This document shows, in pieces, positions 52,976 to 63,046 of a DNA stretch of 64,000 nt. The stretch lies in contig JAHLKT010000004.1 of assembly GCA_020444545.1 (NCBI GenBank), forward strand, positions 1 through 64,000. The letters run 5' to 3'. The position numbers and the translations under genes are program-made. The DNA is from Desulfarculaceae bacterium. GTDB taxonomy: Bacteria > Desulfobacterota > Desulfarculia > Desulfarculales > Desulfarculaceae. Position 1 is the first letter of the stretch, and each line of letters begins with the position of its first letter. The notes beneath the pieces are model-generated. The model saw nothing but the letters and a program-made list of their open reading frames with translations, made no database searches and was not told the origin of the DNA.

Positions 52976-53691
52976 CGGACCTGCTTCCCCTGGCTCAGGG
53001 GCAGATGATTGGCCACCCGGTAGTCCACCGGCGGCTCAAAGGCAAAGTCGCTGGCCGGCGGATTCACGTTGATCTCCACCTTGTCCAACTGGTACAGCGT
53101 CACGTCGCCCACCAGGTTGTAGATGGCGAAGCCCCGGAGCAGCAGGTCCTCGGGCTGGAACCACAGCACCAGCTCCTTGAGGTCGGCCCGGGCCACCTTG
53201 GGAGTCAGCGACACCACCAGGCTGCCCGCCGGGATGCTCGAGGCGCGGGCTGGGGAGGCCACGGCCACCTTGAAGTCCTGGTCCAAACGGGCCAGCCCGC
53301 CCAGGGCGTCCAGCAGGGAGGTGAGGCCCCCGGTGAAGCGGTTCAGGGGATACAGGTCGGCCCGCTTGCGCTCGGGGCGCACCCACCAGGCCATGCCTTT
53401 GCCGGTGATGATCAACTCGTGACGCGGGGTGGCCTGCTCCAGGCGCAGCTTGAGCGGCCGCGCCCACACCAGGCTCCCCGTGCCCTGCACGTCGCGGCCG
53501 CTCTGGGCCCCCAGGGACACGAAGCGGCTGGTGCGGGTGTAGGTGGCGGCCAGGCTGTCGATGGCCTGATAGCGCTTTTGAATGCGCGCGGCCAGGTCGC
53601 TGGTCTCGTCGGCCATGGCCGGGGCGGCGGCCAAGGCAAAGAGGAAGACAAGAAAGACAAGAAAAGAGGTTTTGAAGAAAGGAGTGCTCAC
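52972..53691 (-). CDS. lolA: LolA-like outer-membrane lipoprotein carrier
   Basis: 239 residues from GTG 53691, preceded by AGGAG. Signal peptide (FLVFLVFLFALAAAPAMA) and a LolA beta-sandwich: LAARIQKRYQAIDSLAATYTR, VQGTGSLVWARPLKLRLEQ and GLTSLLDALGG. LolA carries lipoproteins across the periplasm to LolB or the outer membrane. The stop overlaps cobU, so the cobalamin genes are probably transcribed with it. A downstream ftsK-lolA order is common in Desulfobacterota, and ftsK lies 240 bases upstream here. Confidence 0.9.
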   Translation of the reverse strand: MSTPFFKTSFLVFLVFLFALAAAPAMADETSDLAARIQKRYQAIDSLAATYTRTSRFVSLGAQSGRDVQGTGSLVWARPLKLRLEQATPRHELIITGKGMAWWVRPERKRADLYPLNRFTGGLTSLLDALGGLARLDQDFKVAVASPARASSIPAGSLVVSLTPKVARADLKELVLWFQPEDLLLRGFAIYNLVGDVTLYQLDKVEINVNPPASDFAFEPPVDYRVANHLPLSQGKQVR

Positions 53692-53931
53692 GAAAGCTCC
53701 TAATAAATCCTGCTGTGTGCTGGGGCGCTGTATGTCGGCCCCTAAGTTCTGCCGCCCGTCTAAGTCAAAACCGCGGCGGGCGGTGCCAGGCGGCCTGAGA
53801 ACGAGGAGGCCCGCCGTCCTTATTCCGTGAGAGCGTCGCCCGGTGGTGTACGGCCGCCCATGGCCCAAGGGACCGGGCCACCAACGCGCCGCTTCCTTAC
53901 TTACCCGCCCTCTTCTTACCCGCCCTCTTCC

Positions 53932-56304
53932 CTAATCCCGCATCAATACCTGTCGCGGCTTGGAGCCCTCGCTGGGCCCCACGATTCCGTCGCGCTCCAT
54001 CTGCTCGATGAGGTTGGCCGCCCGGTTGTAGCCCACCTTGAGGCGGCGCTGCACGTAGCTGATAGAGGCCTGGCCGCTCTCGCGCACCAGGGCCACCGCC
54101 TCGGGGTATAGCTCGTCGTCGGCCGAGCCGCCCTCGCCGCCTCCCTCGTCCTCGGTGGCGGCCACCACGCTCTCGTCGTATTCGGGCTTGGCCTGGCTCT
54201 TCCAGAAGCCGGTCACCCGGTCTATCTCCTCCTCGCTCACGAACGCGCCGTGCAGGCGGCTCAGGCCGGTGCTGTCCGGCGGCACATAGAGCATGTCGCC
54301 GTTGCCCAGCAGATGCTCGGCCCCCTGCTGGTCCAGGATGGTCCGGCTGTCCACCCGGCTGGCCACCTTGAAGGAGATGCGCGAAGGGAAGTTGGCCTTG
54401 ATCAGGCCGGTGATCACGTCCACGCTGGGCCGCTGGGTGGCCAGCACCAGGTGTATCCCGGCGGCCCGCGCCATCTGGGCCAGGCGGGTGATCAGCGCCT
54501 CCACCTCCTTGGAGCTCACCATCATCAGATCGGCCAGCTCGTCGATGAACAGGAGGATGTAGGGCAGCGGCTCCAGGAACTGGTCCTCGCCGTTGGCCAA
54601 ATGCTCGGGCACCCGGAGCGGCCCCTTGTCGGCCAGGCGGCGGTTGAAGGACTCGATGTTCTTCACCCCCACCTCGGCCAAGAGCTCGTAGCGCCGCTCC
54701 ATCTCGCGCACCGCCCAGCGCAGCCCGGCAGTGGCCTCCTTGGGGCTGGTGATGATGGGATAGAGCAGGTGCGGGATGTCGCTGTAGGCCGAGAGCTCGA
54801 TGCGCTTGGGGTCCACCATGAGGATGCGCACCTGCTCCGGGGTTGCCCGGTAGAGGATGGAGAGCACCAGGCAGTTGATGAACACGCTCTTGCCCGCGCC
54901 GGTGGCTCCGGCGATGAGCAGGTGGGGCATGCGGGCCAGATCGGCCACCATGGGCTGGCCCAGGATGTCCTTGCCCAGGGCCACGCTCAACTTGCCCTGG
55001 GAGCGCTGGTACACCGGCGCGCTCAAGAGCTCGCGCAGGGCCACCATCTCCCGGGTGGGGTTGGGTATCTCGATGCCGATGACCGCCTTGCCCGGGATGG
55101 GGGCCACGATGCGGATGCTCTTGGCCCGCATGACCATGGCCAGGTCGTCGGCCAGGCCGGCCACCTTGGATATCTTCACGCCGGGCGCGGGCTTGAACTC
55201 GTAGCGCGTGACCACCGGGCCGGGGGCCACCTCGCGCACCGCGCCCTTGACCCCGAAGTCCGAAAGCTTTTCTTCCAGCAAGCGGCTGGTGGCCCGGATG
55301 GCCTCCACCTGCTCCGGCGGGGCCGGGCCGGGTCCGGGATCCAGGATGTCCAGGGGCGGCAGCTTGAAGCGGCCCTTTTTGGGCCCGTTGGTCACGGTGC
55401 CGGTGCCCGCCTCGCCCGAGGCCAGGCGCGGCTTGATCACGATGCCGTCTTCCCCCGCGCGGCCGGGTCGCGGGGCGGGCTCCGGCTTGGGCGTTGGCGC
55501 GGGCGGCGGCGAAGGCGCTGGGGACAGCTCGTCCACCCCCGGTTCGGGGCGGGAGATGATGATGTCCACCTCGGGCTCGCGCTCCGGCTCCGGCTCGTAG
55601 GCTTCGAATGGCGCGGGCGCGGCGTTCTCGGCCAAGGGGCCCTCGGCCAGCGGGGCCTTGAGCTTGGGCCCCAGCAGGGGCCACAGGGCCCAGGCCAGCA
55701 GGCCCAGCGCCCCGGCCATGGCGGCCAAGGGCAGCACCCAGGCCAGCAGGGGCCACAGGGCGGCCAGGCCCGAGGCCATGGCCCGGCCCGCGTGCCCGCC
55801 GATGGGCAGCGCCGCTCCGCCCAGGCGCAGCGAAGCCCCGAAAGCGCCCAGCAGGGCGGCCAGGGACACGATGAGCCCCAGCCCTGCGGCCCACAGGGGC
55901 AACATGCGCCCCTTGGACCCGCCGGTCCAGAGCAGCCAGGCGGCCAAGAGAGGCACGATCACCAGGAGCCAGGCCCCCAGGCCGAAGAGGTCGTAGGCCA
56001 CCGCGCTGAACGCCGCGCCGGGTAGGCCCATAAGGTTGTGCGCCGCCCCGGGGATCTCGTGCAAAGGCGAGGGGTCTGCCGCGCGGTAAAAAGCCAGGGA
56101 CAGGGCCACGCCCAAGGCGGCAAGCCCCAGGAGCACGGCTCCGGCCTTGCGGCCTATTGTGTTGAGCAGGGCCATCACGCGGCCGTTGTCCTTCTTGGCG
56201 CGGCTCTTGGCTTTCTTCTTGGGGGCCCTGGCTTTCTTCTTGGGGGCCTTGGCTTTTTTGGCGGCCTTGGGAGGCAAAGGGGTCATCCTTTCCGGTCCGG
56301 GCAC
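53932..56304 (-). CDS. ftsK: FtsK/SpoIIIE DNA translocase
   Basis: 790 residues. A Lys/Ala-rich N-terminus (KAAKKAKAPKKKARAPKKK) precedes four membrane helices (about 50-215), a Pro/Glu linker to ~310, and the motor with Walker A IAGATGAGKSVFINCLV, Walker B YILLFIDELADLMM and LATQRPSVDVITG. The C-terminal gamma winged helix (SISYVQRRLKVGYNRAANLIEQMERDGIVG, in parts) reads KOPS sites. It moves chromosome dimers at division. The first codon is uncertain: GTG 56304 or ATG 56286. Confidence 0.95.
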   Translation of the reverse strand: MPGPERMTPLPPKAAKKAKAPKKKARAPKKKAKSRAKKDNGRVMALLNTIGRKAGAVLLGLAALGVALSLAFYRAADPSPLHEIPGAAHNLMGLPGAAFSAVAYDLFGLGAWLLVIVPLLAAWLLWTGGSKGRMLPLWAAGLGLIVSLAALLGAFGASLRLGGAALPIGGHAGRAMASGLAALWPLLAWVLPLAAMAGALGLLAWALWPLLGPKLKAPLAEGPLAENAAPAPFEAYEPEPEREPEVDIIISRPEPGVDELSPAPSPPPAPTPKPEPAPRPGRAGEDGIVIKPRLASGEAGTGTVTNGPKKGRFKLPPLDILDPGPGPAPPEQVEAIRATSRLLEEKLSDFGVKGAVREVAPGPVVTRYEFKPAPGVKISKVAGLADDLAMVMRAKSIRIVAPIPGKAVIGIEIPNPTREMVALRELLSAPVYQRSQGKLSVALGKDILGQPMVADLARMPHLLIAGATGAGKSVFINCLVLSILYRATPEQVRILMVDPKRIELSAYSDIPHLLYPIITSPKEATAGLRWAVREMERRYELLAEVGVKNIESFNRRLADKGPLRVPEHLANGEDQFLEPLPYILLFIDELADLMMVSSKEVEALITRLAQMARAAGIHLVLATQRPSVDVITGLIKANFPSRISFKVASRVDSRTILDQQGAEHLLGNGDMLYVPPDSTGLSRLHGAFVSEEEIDRVTGFWKSQAKPEYDESVVAATEDEGGGEGGSADDELYPEAVALVRESGQASISYVQRRLKVGYNRAANLIEQMERDGIVGPSEGSKPRQVLMRD

Positions 56305-56328
56305 AGCGCCCGGCTTCGGCTTCTCAAT

Positions 56329-57153
56329 CTAGGCGGCGCTTCCGGGGCTGTCAACCGGAGCCGCTTCCTCGCCGCGTTTCAAGGCCAGGATTCGCTCCCG
56401 CACCAGGGCGGCCATCTCCTCACGCGCCTCGGCCCGCATCCCCTCGGCCGGAATGGGCGTGCCCAGGATCACCTCTATGGGGCCGGGGTCCAACAACAGG
56501 CTGTCGTCCACCAGGGCCTCGTGGGTGCCCTTGAGAAAAAAGGGCACCACCGGGCGGCCCGACTTGATGGCCAGGAGGAACCCGCCGCTCTTGAAGGGCA
56601 AGAGCTCGCCGTCGCGGGAGCGGGTGCCCTCCGGGAAGATGACCACGCTGGTGTCCCGGCTAACCCGCCGGGCCGCCTCGATGAGGCTCTGCAAGGCCTG
56701 GCGTCCGGCCGAGCGGTCCAGGGGTATGTCGCCCACCGCCTTGAGCGCCGCGCCGAAAAGGGGTATATCGAAAAGCTCCTTTTTGGCCACCCAGCGGAAG
56801 TTTTTGGGCAAGACCGCCTGCAAGCCGGGGATGTCCAGGGACGAGGCGTGGTTGCCCGCGAAGACGTAGGTGGCCCCCGCCTCCAGGTTTTCCAGGCCCC
56901 GGATGCGCACCCTACAGCCGATGCCTCCCATGAGCAGGCGGGCCCACCAGCGGGCGGCCCATTGCAGCTTGTGCTCGTTCACCCCCAGGCCATAGCCGAT
57001 GAGCACCAGCGAGCACAGGGGTATGGTAAGAATAAGCAGCCAGAGGATTGCCCAAGCGGACCAGACATAGCGCAAGGGCAGCCACCAACGGCTCTTTTTA
57101 CCGCCCGCCGACGCCCCGGCTTGCGGCCCCTTTTGTCCTTGTGCTACATTCAA
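56329..57153 (-). CDS. plsC: 1-acyl-sn-glycerol-3-phosphate acyltransferase
   Basis: 274 residues. A hydrophobic anchor ([25 protein letters not shown]) precedes the catalytic NHASSLD (NHX4D) and the substrate motif [20 protein letters not shown]. It makes phosphatidic acid at the inner membrane. A TTG start at 57153 is inferred because no in-frame ATG precedes the anchor; CGAGGG lies just upstream. It is divergent from ssb by 28 bases. Confidence 0.92.
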   Translation of the reverse strand: MNVAQGQKGPQAGASAGGKKSRWWLPLRYVWSAWAILWLLILTIPLCSLVLIGYGLGVNEHKLQWAARWWARLLMGGIGCRVRIRGLENLEAGATYVFAGNHASSLDIPGLQAVLPKNFRWVAKKELFDIPLFGAALKAVGDIPLDRSAGRQALQSLIEAARRVSRDTSVVIFPEGTRSRDGELLPFKSGGFLLAIKSGRPVVPFFLKGTHEALVDDSLLLDPGPIEVILGTPIPAEGMRAEAREEMAALVRERILALKRGEEAAPVDSPGSAA

Positions 57154-57181
57154 CCCTCGAATCCCTTTCAGGAGTCAACCA

Positions 57182-57649
<468 letters not shown>

Positions 57650-57677
57650 GCCGGCCCTGCCCGGCGTCATGGTTTCA

Positions 57678-57706
57678 GTTCAGGCGGCCCTCTGGGCCGC
57701 TTGAAC
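57678..57706 (+). terminator. Hairpin after ssb
   Basis: A 13-bp stem with one G-U (GTTCAGGCGGCCC with GGGCCGCTTGAAC) around TCT. No T run follows, so it may be a weak or rho-assisted terminator. Confidence 0.5.
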
Positions 57707-57868
57707 TTGCGGTGGCCGCCCCTGCCTTCATGCGGCCCCCAAACCGCGCAAGCGCCCAACCGCCTCTAAAAGCCCGGCCTCGAGAGCTTCGGGCAAGGAC
57801 CTTTGGGAAGCACCCATGTCGCGCCCCCCGGCCGCCCGCCGGAGGGCGCGCCCAACCAGGAGCCCGCC

Positions 57869-58903
57869 TTGCCCTCCCCGCTCGTCAGCGTGATCATGCC
57901 GGTGTACAACCAGGAGCCCTATTTGCGCGAGGCCGTGGACAGCGTCCTGGCCCAGACCTGGCGCGACTTCGAACTCCTGGTGGTCAATGACGGCTCCAGC
58001 GACCGCAGCCGGGAGATAGTCCTATCCTACCGCGACCCACGGGTGCGGCTCATCGACAACCCCCGCAACCTGGGCCTGGCCTCGGCCCGCAACGCCGGGC
58101 TACGTCAGGCGCGCGGCTCCTACATCGCCATGGCCGACGGGGACGACATCAGCCTGCCCCAGAGGCTGGCCAAACAGGTCGCTTTTCTGGAGCAACACCC
58201 GGACCTGGACGCTTGCAGCGTGGGCATGGCCTTTTTCGGAGAGCCGACCCCGTCCACCGGCTGGGTTGTGGCCAACGACCCGGAGCAGGCCAAGGTGAAC
58301 CTGCTCTTCTTCTGCCCCCTGCCCCACACCCCCATCATGTACAGCCGCTCCCTGCAACGCGAAGCGGGGCTCTACTACGACCCCACGTATGACTTTGCCG
58401 AGGACTATGAGTTCCTCTATCGTTTTTGCCAAGTGGGCCGGGTCGGCTCCCTGACCGAGGTGCTCTACCTCTACCGGCAGCATCCCCGGCAGATCAGCGT
58501 GGCCAACCGCGATGCCCAGGGCCGGGACTCGGACCGCATCCGCGCCATGATCCTGCGCGATTTGGGCCTGAGCCCCACCCCGGCGGAGCTGAAGCTGCAC
58601 TCGCTGGTCTCCACCAACCGCTTCCAGGGGCCTGCCGCCGAGCCCGCTGCCGTGACCGCCTGGCTGGGCAAGCTCTATGCGGCCGTGTCGCCCAACCCGC
58701 AATACCAGCAGGCCAAGTTGCGTCAGAGCCTATGGAATATCTGGCTGTCCTTTTGCCTTTCCCGGCCCGTGCCGCAGGGCCTGGCCTGCCTGGGGCGCGT
58801 GTTTCAAAGCCCTCTGTCCTCCGCGCTGGGCGGGCGGGGGCCGGCAGGGGCCAAAATGCTGTTATACTACCCCTACCTGAAACTTCGTTGCGGTCCGCCG
58901 TAG
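57869..58903 (+). CDS. Family 2 glycosyltransferase
   Basis: 344 residues from TTG 57869, chosen because CAGGAG lies 7 bases upstream and the fold begins at once (VSVIMPVYNQEPYLREAVDSVL). GT-A landmarks are LLVVNDGSSDRS, NLGLASARNAGLRQARG, the DxD-like MADGDDISLP and FAEDYEFLYR. An earlier TTG at 57803 is possible. The C-terminal ~130 residues are helical. It adds a sugar to an envelope glycan; acceptor and donor are unknown. No other polysaccharide genes are adjacent. Confidence 0.88.
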   Translation: MPSPLVSVIMPVYNQEPYLREAVDSVLAQTWRDFELLVVNDGSSDRSREIVLSYRDPRVRLIDNPRNLGLASARNAGLRQARGSYIAMADGDDISLPQRLAKQVAFLEQHPDLDACSVGMAFFGEPTPSTGWVVANDPEQAKVNLLFFCPLPHTPIMYSRSLQREAGLYYDPTYDFAEDYEFLYRFCQVGRVGSLTEVLYLYRQHPRQISVANRDAQGRDSDRIRAMILRDLGLSPTPAELKLHSLVSTNRFQGPAAEPAAVTAWLGKLYAAVSPNPQYQQAKLRQSLWNIWLSFCLSRPVPQGLACLGRVFQSPLSSALGGRGPAGAKMLLYYPYLKLRCGPP

Positions 58904-58937
58904 GTTCCACACCGCGTCCACCAGGGAGAACAACGCC

Positions 58938-59549
58938 GTGATCCTGGAGATAAATCCAGAGCATCCCCAGCCCCGCCGCATCGCCCAGGTGGTGGATGCC
59001 CTTGAGGCCGGCGGGGTGGTGGCCTATCCCACGGACACCATCTACGGCCTGGGCTGCGACATTCACAACAAGAAGGCCCTGAAGCGCCTGCACCAGATCA
59101 AGCGCCAGGCCGAATCCAAGCCCTTTTCCTTCATCTGTCCGGACCTCAGCTATATCAGCCGCTACGCCCTGGTGACCAACTACGCCTACAAGACCTTAAA
59201 GCGCCTCTTGCCCGGACCCTACACCTTCATCCTCACCGGCAGCCGCGAGGTGCCGGGCATGATGCTCACTAGGCGCAAGACGGCGGGCATCCGCGTGCCG
59301 GACCATCCCATCTGCCTGGCCATCGTGGAGGCCCTGGGCCATCCCCTGGCCAGCGCCAGCGCCACCGACCCCGAGGGCAACGAGCTGATGACCCCCTGGG
59401 AGATCGACGACGCCCTGGGCCACGCCCTGGACCTGATCGTGGACGGCGGCCCGGTGCCCGGGGTGGCCTCCAGCGTCATCAGCCTGGTGGACGACGAGCC
59501 CGAGGTGATCCGCGCCGGAGCCGGCCCGGTGGACGAGTTCCTGGTCTAG
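58938..59549 (+). CDS. Sua5/YciO/YrdC-family threonylcarbamoyladenylate synthase
   Basis: 203 residues. The YrdC fold appears as GGVVAYPTDTIYGLGCDI, KRQAESKPFSFICPDL, LKRLLPGPYTFIL, GIRVPDHPICLAI and HPLASASATDPEG. It makes threonylcarbamoyl-AMP for t6A37 of tRNA, or belongs to the closely related YciO group, whose role is less clear. The KRQAESKPF variant is YciO-like. GTG start with GGGAG upstream. Confidence 0.88.
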   Translation: MILEINPEHPQPRRIAQVVDALEAGGVVAYPTDTIYGLGCDIHNKKALKRLHQIKRQAESKPFSFICPDLSYISRYALVTNYAYKTLKRLLPGPYTFILTGSREVPGMMLTRRKTAGIRVPDHPICLAIVEALGHPLASASATDPEGNELMTPWEIDDALGHALDLIVDGGPVPGVASSVISLVDDEPEVIRAGAGPVDEFLV

Positions 59550-59829
59550 GCTGGCGGCAAAAAGACAAGAATAAAGAAGTTGGGAATAAGGGAAGCGGGT
59601 TAAGCGCTCTAGTGTCCGTACGCCACTCTGCCGTGCGGCCTGCCGACATGAGCCCGCCGGGGACAGGGGCAGAACGATGCGTATCAGTTAGGCGGCTCCT
59701 GGCTTCGTTCCCGCGCCCCCACCGGCACGCCATGCCCGAGCGCATGGGACCGCCCCAACCGCCCGGCTCACCGGCAAGCCGCCGATTCTTCCCTTACCAA
59801 CTCTCAATCTTTTTCCTGAATGACCGAAC
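59550..59829. other. Intergenic segment without identified features
   Basis: 280 bases between the converging sua5-like and DHA2 transporter genes. Short AT-rich edges flank a GC-rich middle. I see no RNA gene, no convincing terminator and no credible frame. Confidence 0.5.
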
Positions 59830-61293
59830 TTATTCGGCGGCGGCGGCGCGCTTTTCCCGGCGGCTCTCCAGCCACCAGGCAATGACTCCCACCAGGATGC
59901 TGCTGGTGCCCAGCCAGGCGGCCACGTGATAGCCCCCGGCCACGCCGGCCACCAGGGCCTCGGGCGGCGCGGCCATGAGGTTGCCCTGGTCGGCCGCGGG
60001 CGCGGCGGCCAGGAAGTACAGGCTGAACACCGCGCCCATCAGGGGCACGCCCGAGGTGTTGCCCAGGGTGCGCGAGAGCGACACCAGGCCCGAGGCCATG
60101 CCCAGGCGCTCCAGGGGGGCGTGGCCCATGATGGCGCTGTTGTTGGGCGCCTGGAACAGGCCCAGGCCCAGGCCGATGGGCAGCACCCGCAGGATGTACT
60201 CCCAGGGCGAGATGTTCAGATGCAGGCCGCTGAGGGCCACGCAGCCGCCCACCAGGAGCACCAGGCCCAAAAGGCTAACCGGGCGGTGGCCGAAACGGTC
60301 GGCGAACCATCCGGCCAGGGGAGAGCTGATGCCCATGCTCACCGGCACCACCAGCATGAAGAAGCCCACCTGCAAGGGCGAGTAGCCCTCGGCCACCTCC
60401 AGATACACCGGAAGGATGAACACCCCGCCCAGGATGAGAAAGGCGACCCAGCCCATGACCAGGCCCAGGCCGAACTCCGGGGCCTTGAAGAGCACCAGGG
60501 GCATCATGGGCTGCTGGCTGCGGTGCTCCACCCACACGAACAAGAGCAGGCCCAGCAGGCTGGCCCCCAATAGCACCGGGGCCGCGCCGATCCCGAAGCC
60601 GTGGTGCTGCCCCACAGTCATGCCCAGGGCGTAGCACACCAGCGAGGCGAACAACAAAACCGCGCCTGGCACGTCGAAGCGCTCCCCGCCCGAGCCGCGC
60701 CAGCCTTGGGGCACGTAGCGGGCCACCATGAACCAGGAGAGGACGCACACCGGCAGGTTCACCAGGAAGATGGCCCGCCAGCCCACCGTGGCGATGAGCA
60801 GCCCGCCCAGGGGCGGCCCCACCGCCAGGCCCAGGGACACCGCGGTGCCCATGATGCCCAATACCCTGCCCCGCTGGGAGGCTGGGAACATCTCGGTGAG
60901 GATGCCCATGCCCAAGGCCTGCATCATCACCGCGCCCAGGGCTTGCAGGCCCCGAAAGGCAATGAGGCTGTAGGCCCCCGGGGCCAGGCCGCACAGGCCC
61001 GAGCCCACCCCGAAGACCACGATGCCCCATAGGTAGATGCGCTTTTTGCCGAACATGTCGCCCAGTCGGGCGGCGCCCAGCATCAGCGAGGTGATGACCA
61101 GGGCGTAGGAGACCACCACCCACTCGATCACCGCCAGGCCCACGCCGAGCTGCTGCATCAAGGTGGGCAGAGTGATGTTCACGATGCTGATGTCCATGGT
61201 GCCCATGAACGCGCTCACCCCGATGCCGGCCAGGGCCATGCCCCGGTTGTATTCCGGTTGCGCAGCTGGGTTGTGAGCTGATGTCTCGGGCAT
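59830..61293 (-). CDS. DHA2-family (EmrB/QacA) MFS drug efflux transporter
   Basis: About 487 residues with 14 predicted helices. DHA2 landmarks are MDISIVNITLPTL, WVVVSYALVITSLMLGAARLGDMFGKKR (parts), motif C GTAVSLGLAVGPPLGGLL and RVLGIMG. It exports lipophilic compounds by proton antiport. The start is uncertain: ATG 61293 (GGAAAG nearby), ATG 61305 or TTG 61323. No EmrA-type adaptor or regulator is adjacent. Confidence 0.88.
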   Translation of the reverse strand: MPETSAHNPAAQPEYNRGMALAGIGVSAFMGTMDISIVNITLPTLMQQLGVGLAVIEWVVVSYALVITSLMLGAARLGDMFGKKRIYLWGIVVFGVGSGLCGLAPGAYSLIAFRGLQALGAVMMQALGMGILTEMFPASQRGRVLGIMGTAVSLGLAVGPPLGGLLIATVGWRAIFLVNLPVCVLSWFMVARYVPQGWRGSGGERFDVPGAVLLFASLVCYALGMTVGQHHGFGIGAAPVLLGASLLGLLLFVWVEHRSQQPMMPLVLFKAPEFGLGLVMGWVAFLILGGVFILPVYLEVAEGYSPLQVGFFMLVVPVSMGISSPLAGWFADRFGHRPVSLLGLVLLVGGCVALSGLHLNISPWEYILRVLPIGLGLGLFQAPNNSAIMGHAPLERLGMASGLVSLSRTLGNTSGVPLMGAVFSLYFLAAAPAADQGNLMAAPPEALVAGVAGGYHVAAWLGTSSILVGVIAWWLESRREKRAAAAE

Positions 61294-61369
61294 GGCGCTT
61301 TCCATGGGCAGGCGGTTGGTCAAGCTGAGTAGTGTACCACCATCCGGCCCATGAACCAGGCGGGGAAAA

Positions 61370-62131
61370 TCAGGCGTGCGGCTGGGGCCGCTCCAGATAC
61401 AAAAGAGTGCCGCCCACCGCGGCCAGGGGCAGCAGGGCGAAGTTTACTACCGGGATGAGCCCCAGGGCCAGGATGGCGCTGCCGTAGCCCAGCCAGCCCA
61501 GGCCCAGGCCGCGCACGTAGCGCCCCTTTTGCTTGAGGCTCAGGCCCCGCCGGTCCAGGGGGTAGTCCATGAACTCCAGGGCCAGGAAGTAGGCGGTGAT
61601 TAGCCAGGCCAGGACGGCGTAGATGGCCCCGCCCAGGCCGGGGATCAGGTTGATGAGCAGCAGGGGCAGCATCACCGCCAGGTAGATGATCAGGCGCATG
61701 AGGCTCTGGCGGATCACCCGCAAGAGGTCGCGGGCCAGGCCGTTGTCCGCCCAGTCCTCGCCAGCGGCCCCGCCCTGGGCCAGGGCCTCGGTGCGGCGGG
61801 TGAGTAGCTCCAGGAAGGGCTCGGACACGATGCGCCCCACCACGGTGAACAGATACAGCTCCAGGGCCAAGAGGGCCAGCACCATGAGCACCAGGAGCAC
61901 GTAGAGCAGCGCGGCCCACCACCAGCCCTCGCCGGTGGGCAGAAGGCCGCGCACCCAGCCGCCCAGGTAGGTATAGCTGAGCCAAAAGGCCAGTGCGAAG
62001 ACCGCGAGGTTGAGGAAAAACGGCGCCGCGGCCAGAGGCCACAGGCGCTTGTGTCGCCAGATGAAGCCCCAGGCGCGCGGCACGGAGGCGGCGGCGTGGA
62101 AAAAGCTCAGAGGGTTGGCCGGGCTGGGCAT
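61370..62131 (-). CDS. EI24/CysZ-family membrane protein
   Basis: 253 residues with about five helices. The conserved patterns of the EI24 domain are seen as HKRLWPLAAAPFFLNLAVF, VSEPFLELL, YLAVMLPLLLINLIPGLG and FLALEFMDYPLDRRGLSL. CysZ members import sulfate, but many EI24 proteins are uncharacterised. It starts 3 bases after the sppA stop, with TTAGGAT before ATG. Confidence 0.85.
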   Translation of the reverse strand: MPSPANPLSFFHAAASVPRAWGFIWRHKRLWPLAAAPFFLNLAVFALAFWLSYTYLGGWVRGLLPTGEGWWWAALLYVLLVLMVLALLALELYLFTVVGRIVSEPFLELLTRRTEALAQGGAAGEDWADNGLARDLLRVIRQSLMRLIIYLAVMLPLLLINLIPGLGGAIYAVLAWLITAYFLALEFMDYPLDRRGLSLKQKGRYVRGLGLGWLGYGSAILALGLIPVVNFALLPLAAVGGTLLYLERPQPHA

Positions 62132-62134
62132 ATC

Positions 62135-63022
62135 CTAACGGGCGGGCTGCCAGAGGAACTGGAGCCCCGGAGCGGCCCCGCCTTGGGCCATCATATCCTT
62201 GACGAACAGGCTCACCTGCTCGCGCACCAGGCTGGCCAGCCAGGAGCGCTTCTCCTCGGGCCAGACCAACGTGGGCTCTCCCTTGATGCCGCCCAGGCGC
62301 GCGGCCAGGAGCACCGCGTCCTCGAAGTTGCCCATCACGTCCACCAGGCCCAGCTGCTTGGCCCGGGCCCCGGTGTAGATGCCGCCGTTGGCCAGCTTGG
62401 CCACGTCGTCGTATTTCATGTGGCGGCCCCGGGCCACGTCGGCGATGAACTGGCGGTGGGTCTGGTCGATCATCTCTTGCAGGTTGGCCCGCTCGGCCTC
62501 GCTCAGCGGCCGCGAGATCATGCCCGCGCCCTTCAGGTTGCCCGCGCGCACCGTCTGCATGTTCACCCCGATCTTCTCCATGAGCTTGTGGGCGTCGGGG
62601 ATATTGATGATCACCCCGATGGAGCCGGTGAGGGTGGCGGGCGAGGCCACGATCTTGGTGCAAGGGGCCAGCAGATAATAGGCGCCGCTGGCGGCCACCC
62701 CGCCCATGGAGCCGATCACCGGCTTGTACTTGGCGGTGCGGGCCACCTCGCGGTAGATCTCCTGGCTGGCCGCGGCGCTGCCGCCGCCGGACTCGGCCCG
62801 TATGATGATGGCCTTGATGGAGCTGTCGCGCCTCAGGCGCATCAGAAGCTCGTTGGTGGGGCGCGACTGGGTGATGATGCCGCTGATGGGCACCACGGCC
62901 ACCTTGCCGCCAAAAATGGCCGTGGGGCGGAGCCCCGGTTTGATCACAAACAGGGCTCCGCCGAACACGGCCACGATCAGGGCGCATACCCCGATGGCCA
63001 GGGCCAGGGGGTGCTTTTTCAT
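62135..63022 (-). CDS. sppA: Signal peptide peptidase SppA (short form)
   Basis: 295 residues with one N-terminal membrane anchor (LALAIGVCALIVAVFGGALFV). The S49 domain has VAVVPISGIIT, ESGGGSAAASQEIYREV, the nucleophile Ser in GGVAASGAYYLLAP, and AGNLKGAGMISRPLSEAE containing the probable catalytic Lys. It degrades cleaved signal peptides in the membrane. About 25 bases downstream of rpsA on the same strand. Confidence 0.93.
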   Translation of the reverse strand: MKKHPLALAIGVCALIVAVFGGALFVIKPGLRPTAIFGGKVAVVPISGIITQSRPTNELLMRLRRDSSIKAIIIRAESGGGSAAASQEIYREVARTAKYKPVIGSMGGVAASGAYYLLAPCTKIVASPATLTGSIGVIINIPDAHKLMEKIGVNMQTVRAGNLKGAGMISRPLSEAERANLQEMIDQTHRQFIADVARGRHMKYDDVAKLANGGIYTGARAKQLGLVDVMGNFEDAVLLAARLGGIKGEPTLVWPEEKRSWLASLVREQVSLFVKDMMAQGGAAPGLQFLWQPAR

Positions 63023-63046
63023 TGGCTCAACCGTTTAGGGTTGTTC

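Noticed and set aside
53700-53900. Possible repeat family shared with the gap at 59590-59820.
   Set aside because: Both are GC-rich and share short words such as GGCAGAAC, but the order and spacing differ and I could not align them on either strand.
54250-56025. A 591-codon frame antisense to ftsK.
   Set aside because: His/Gln/Gly-rich with no domain, while ftsK motifs on the other strand are complete.
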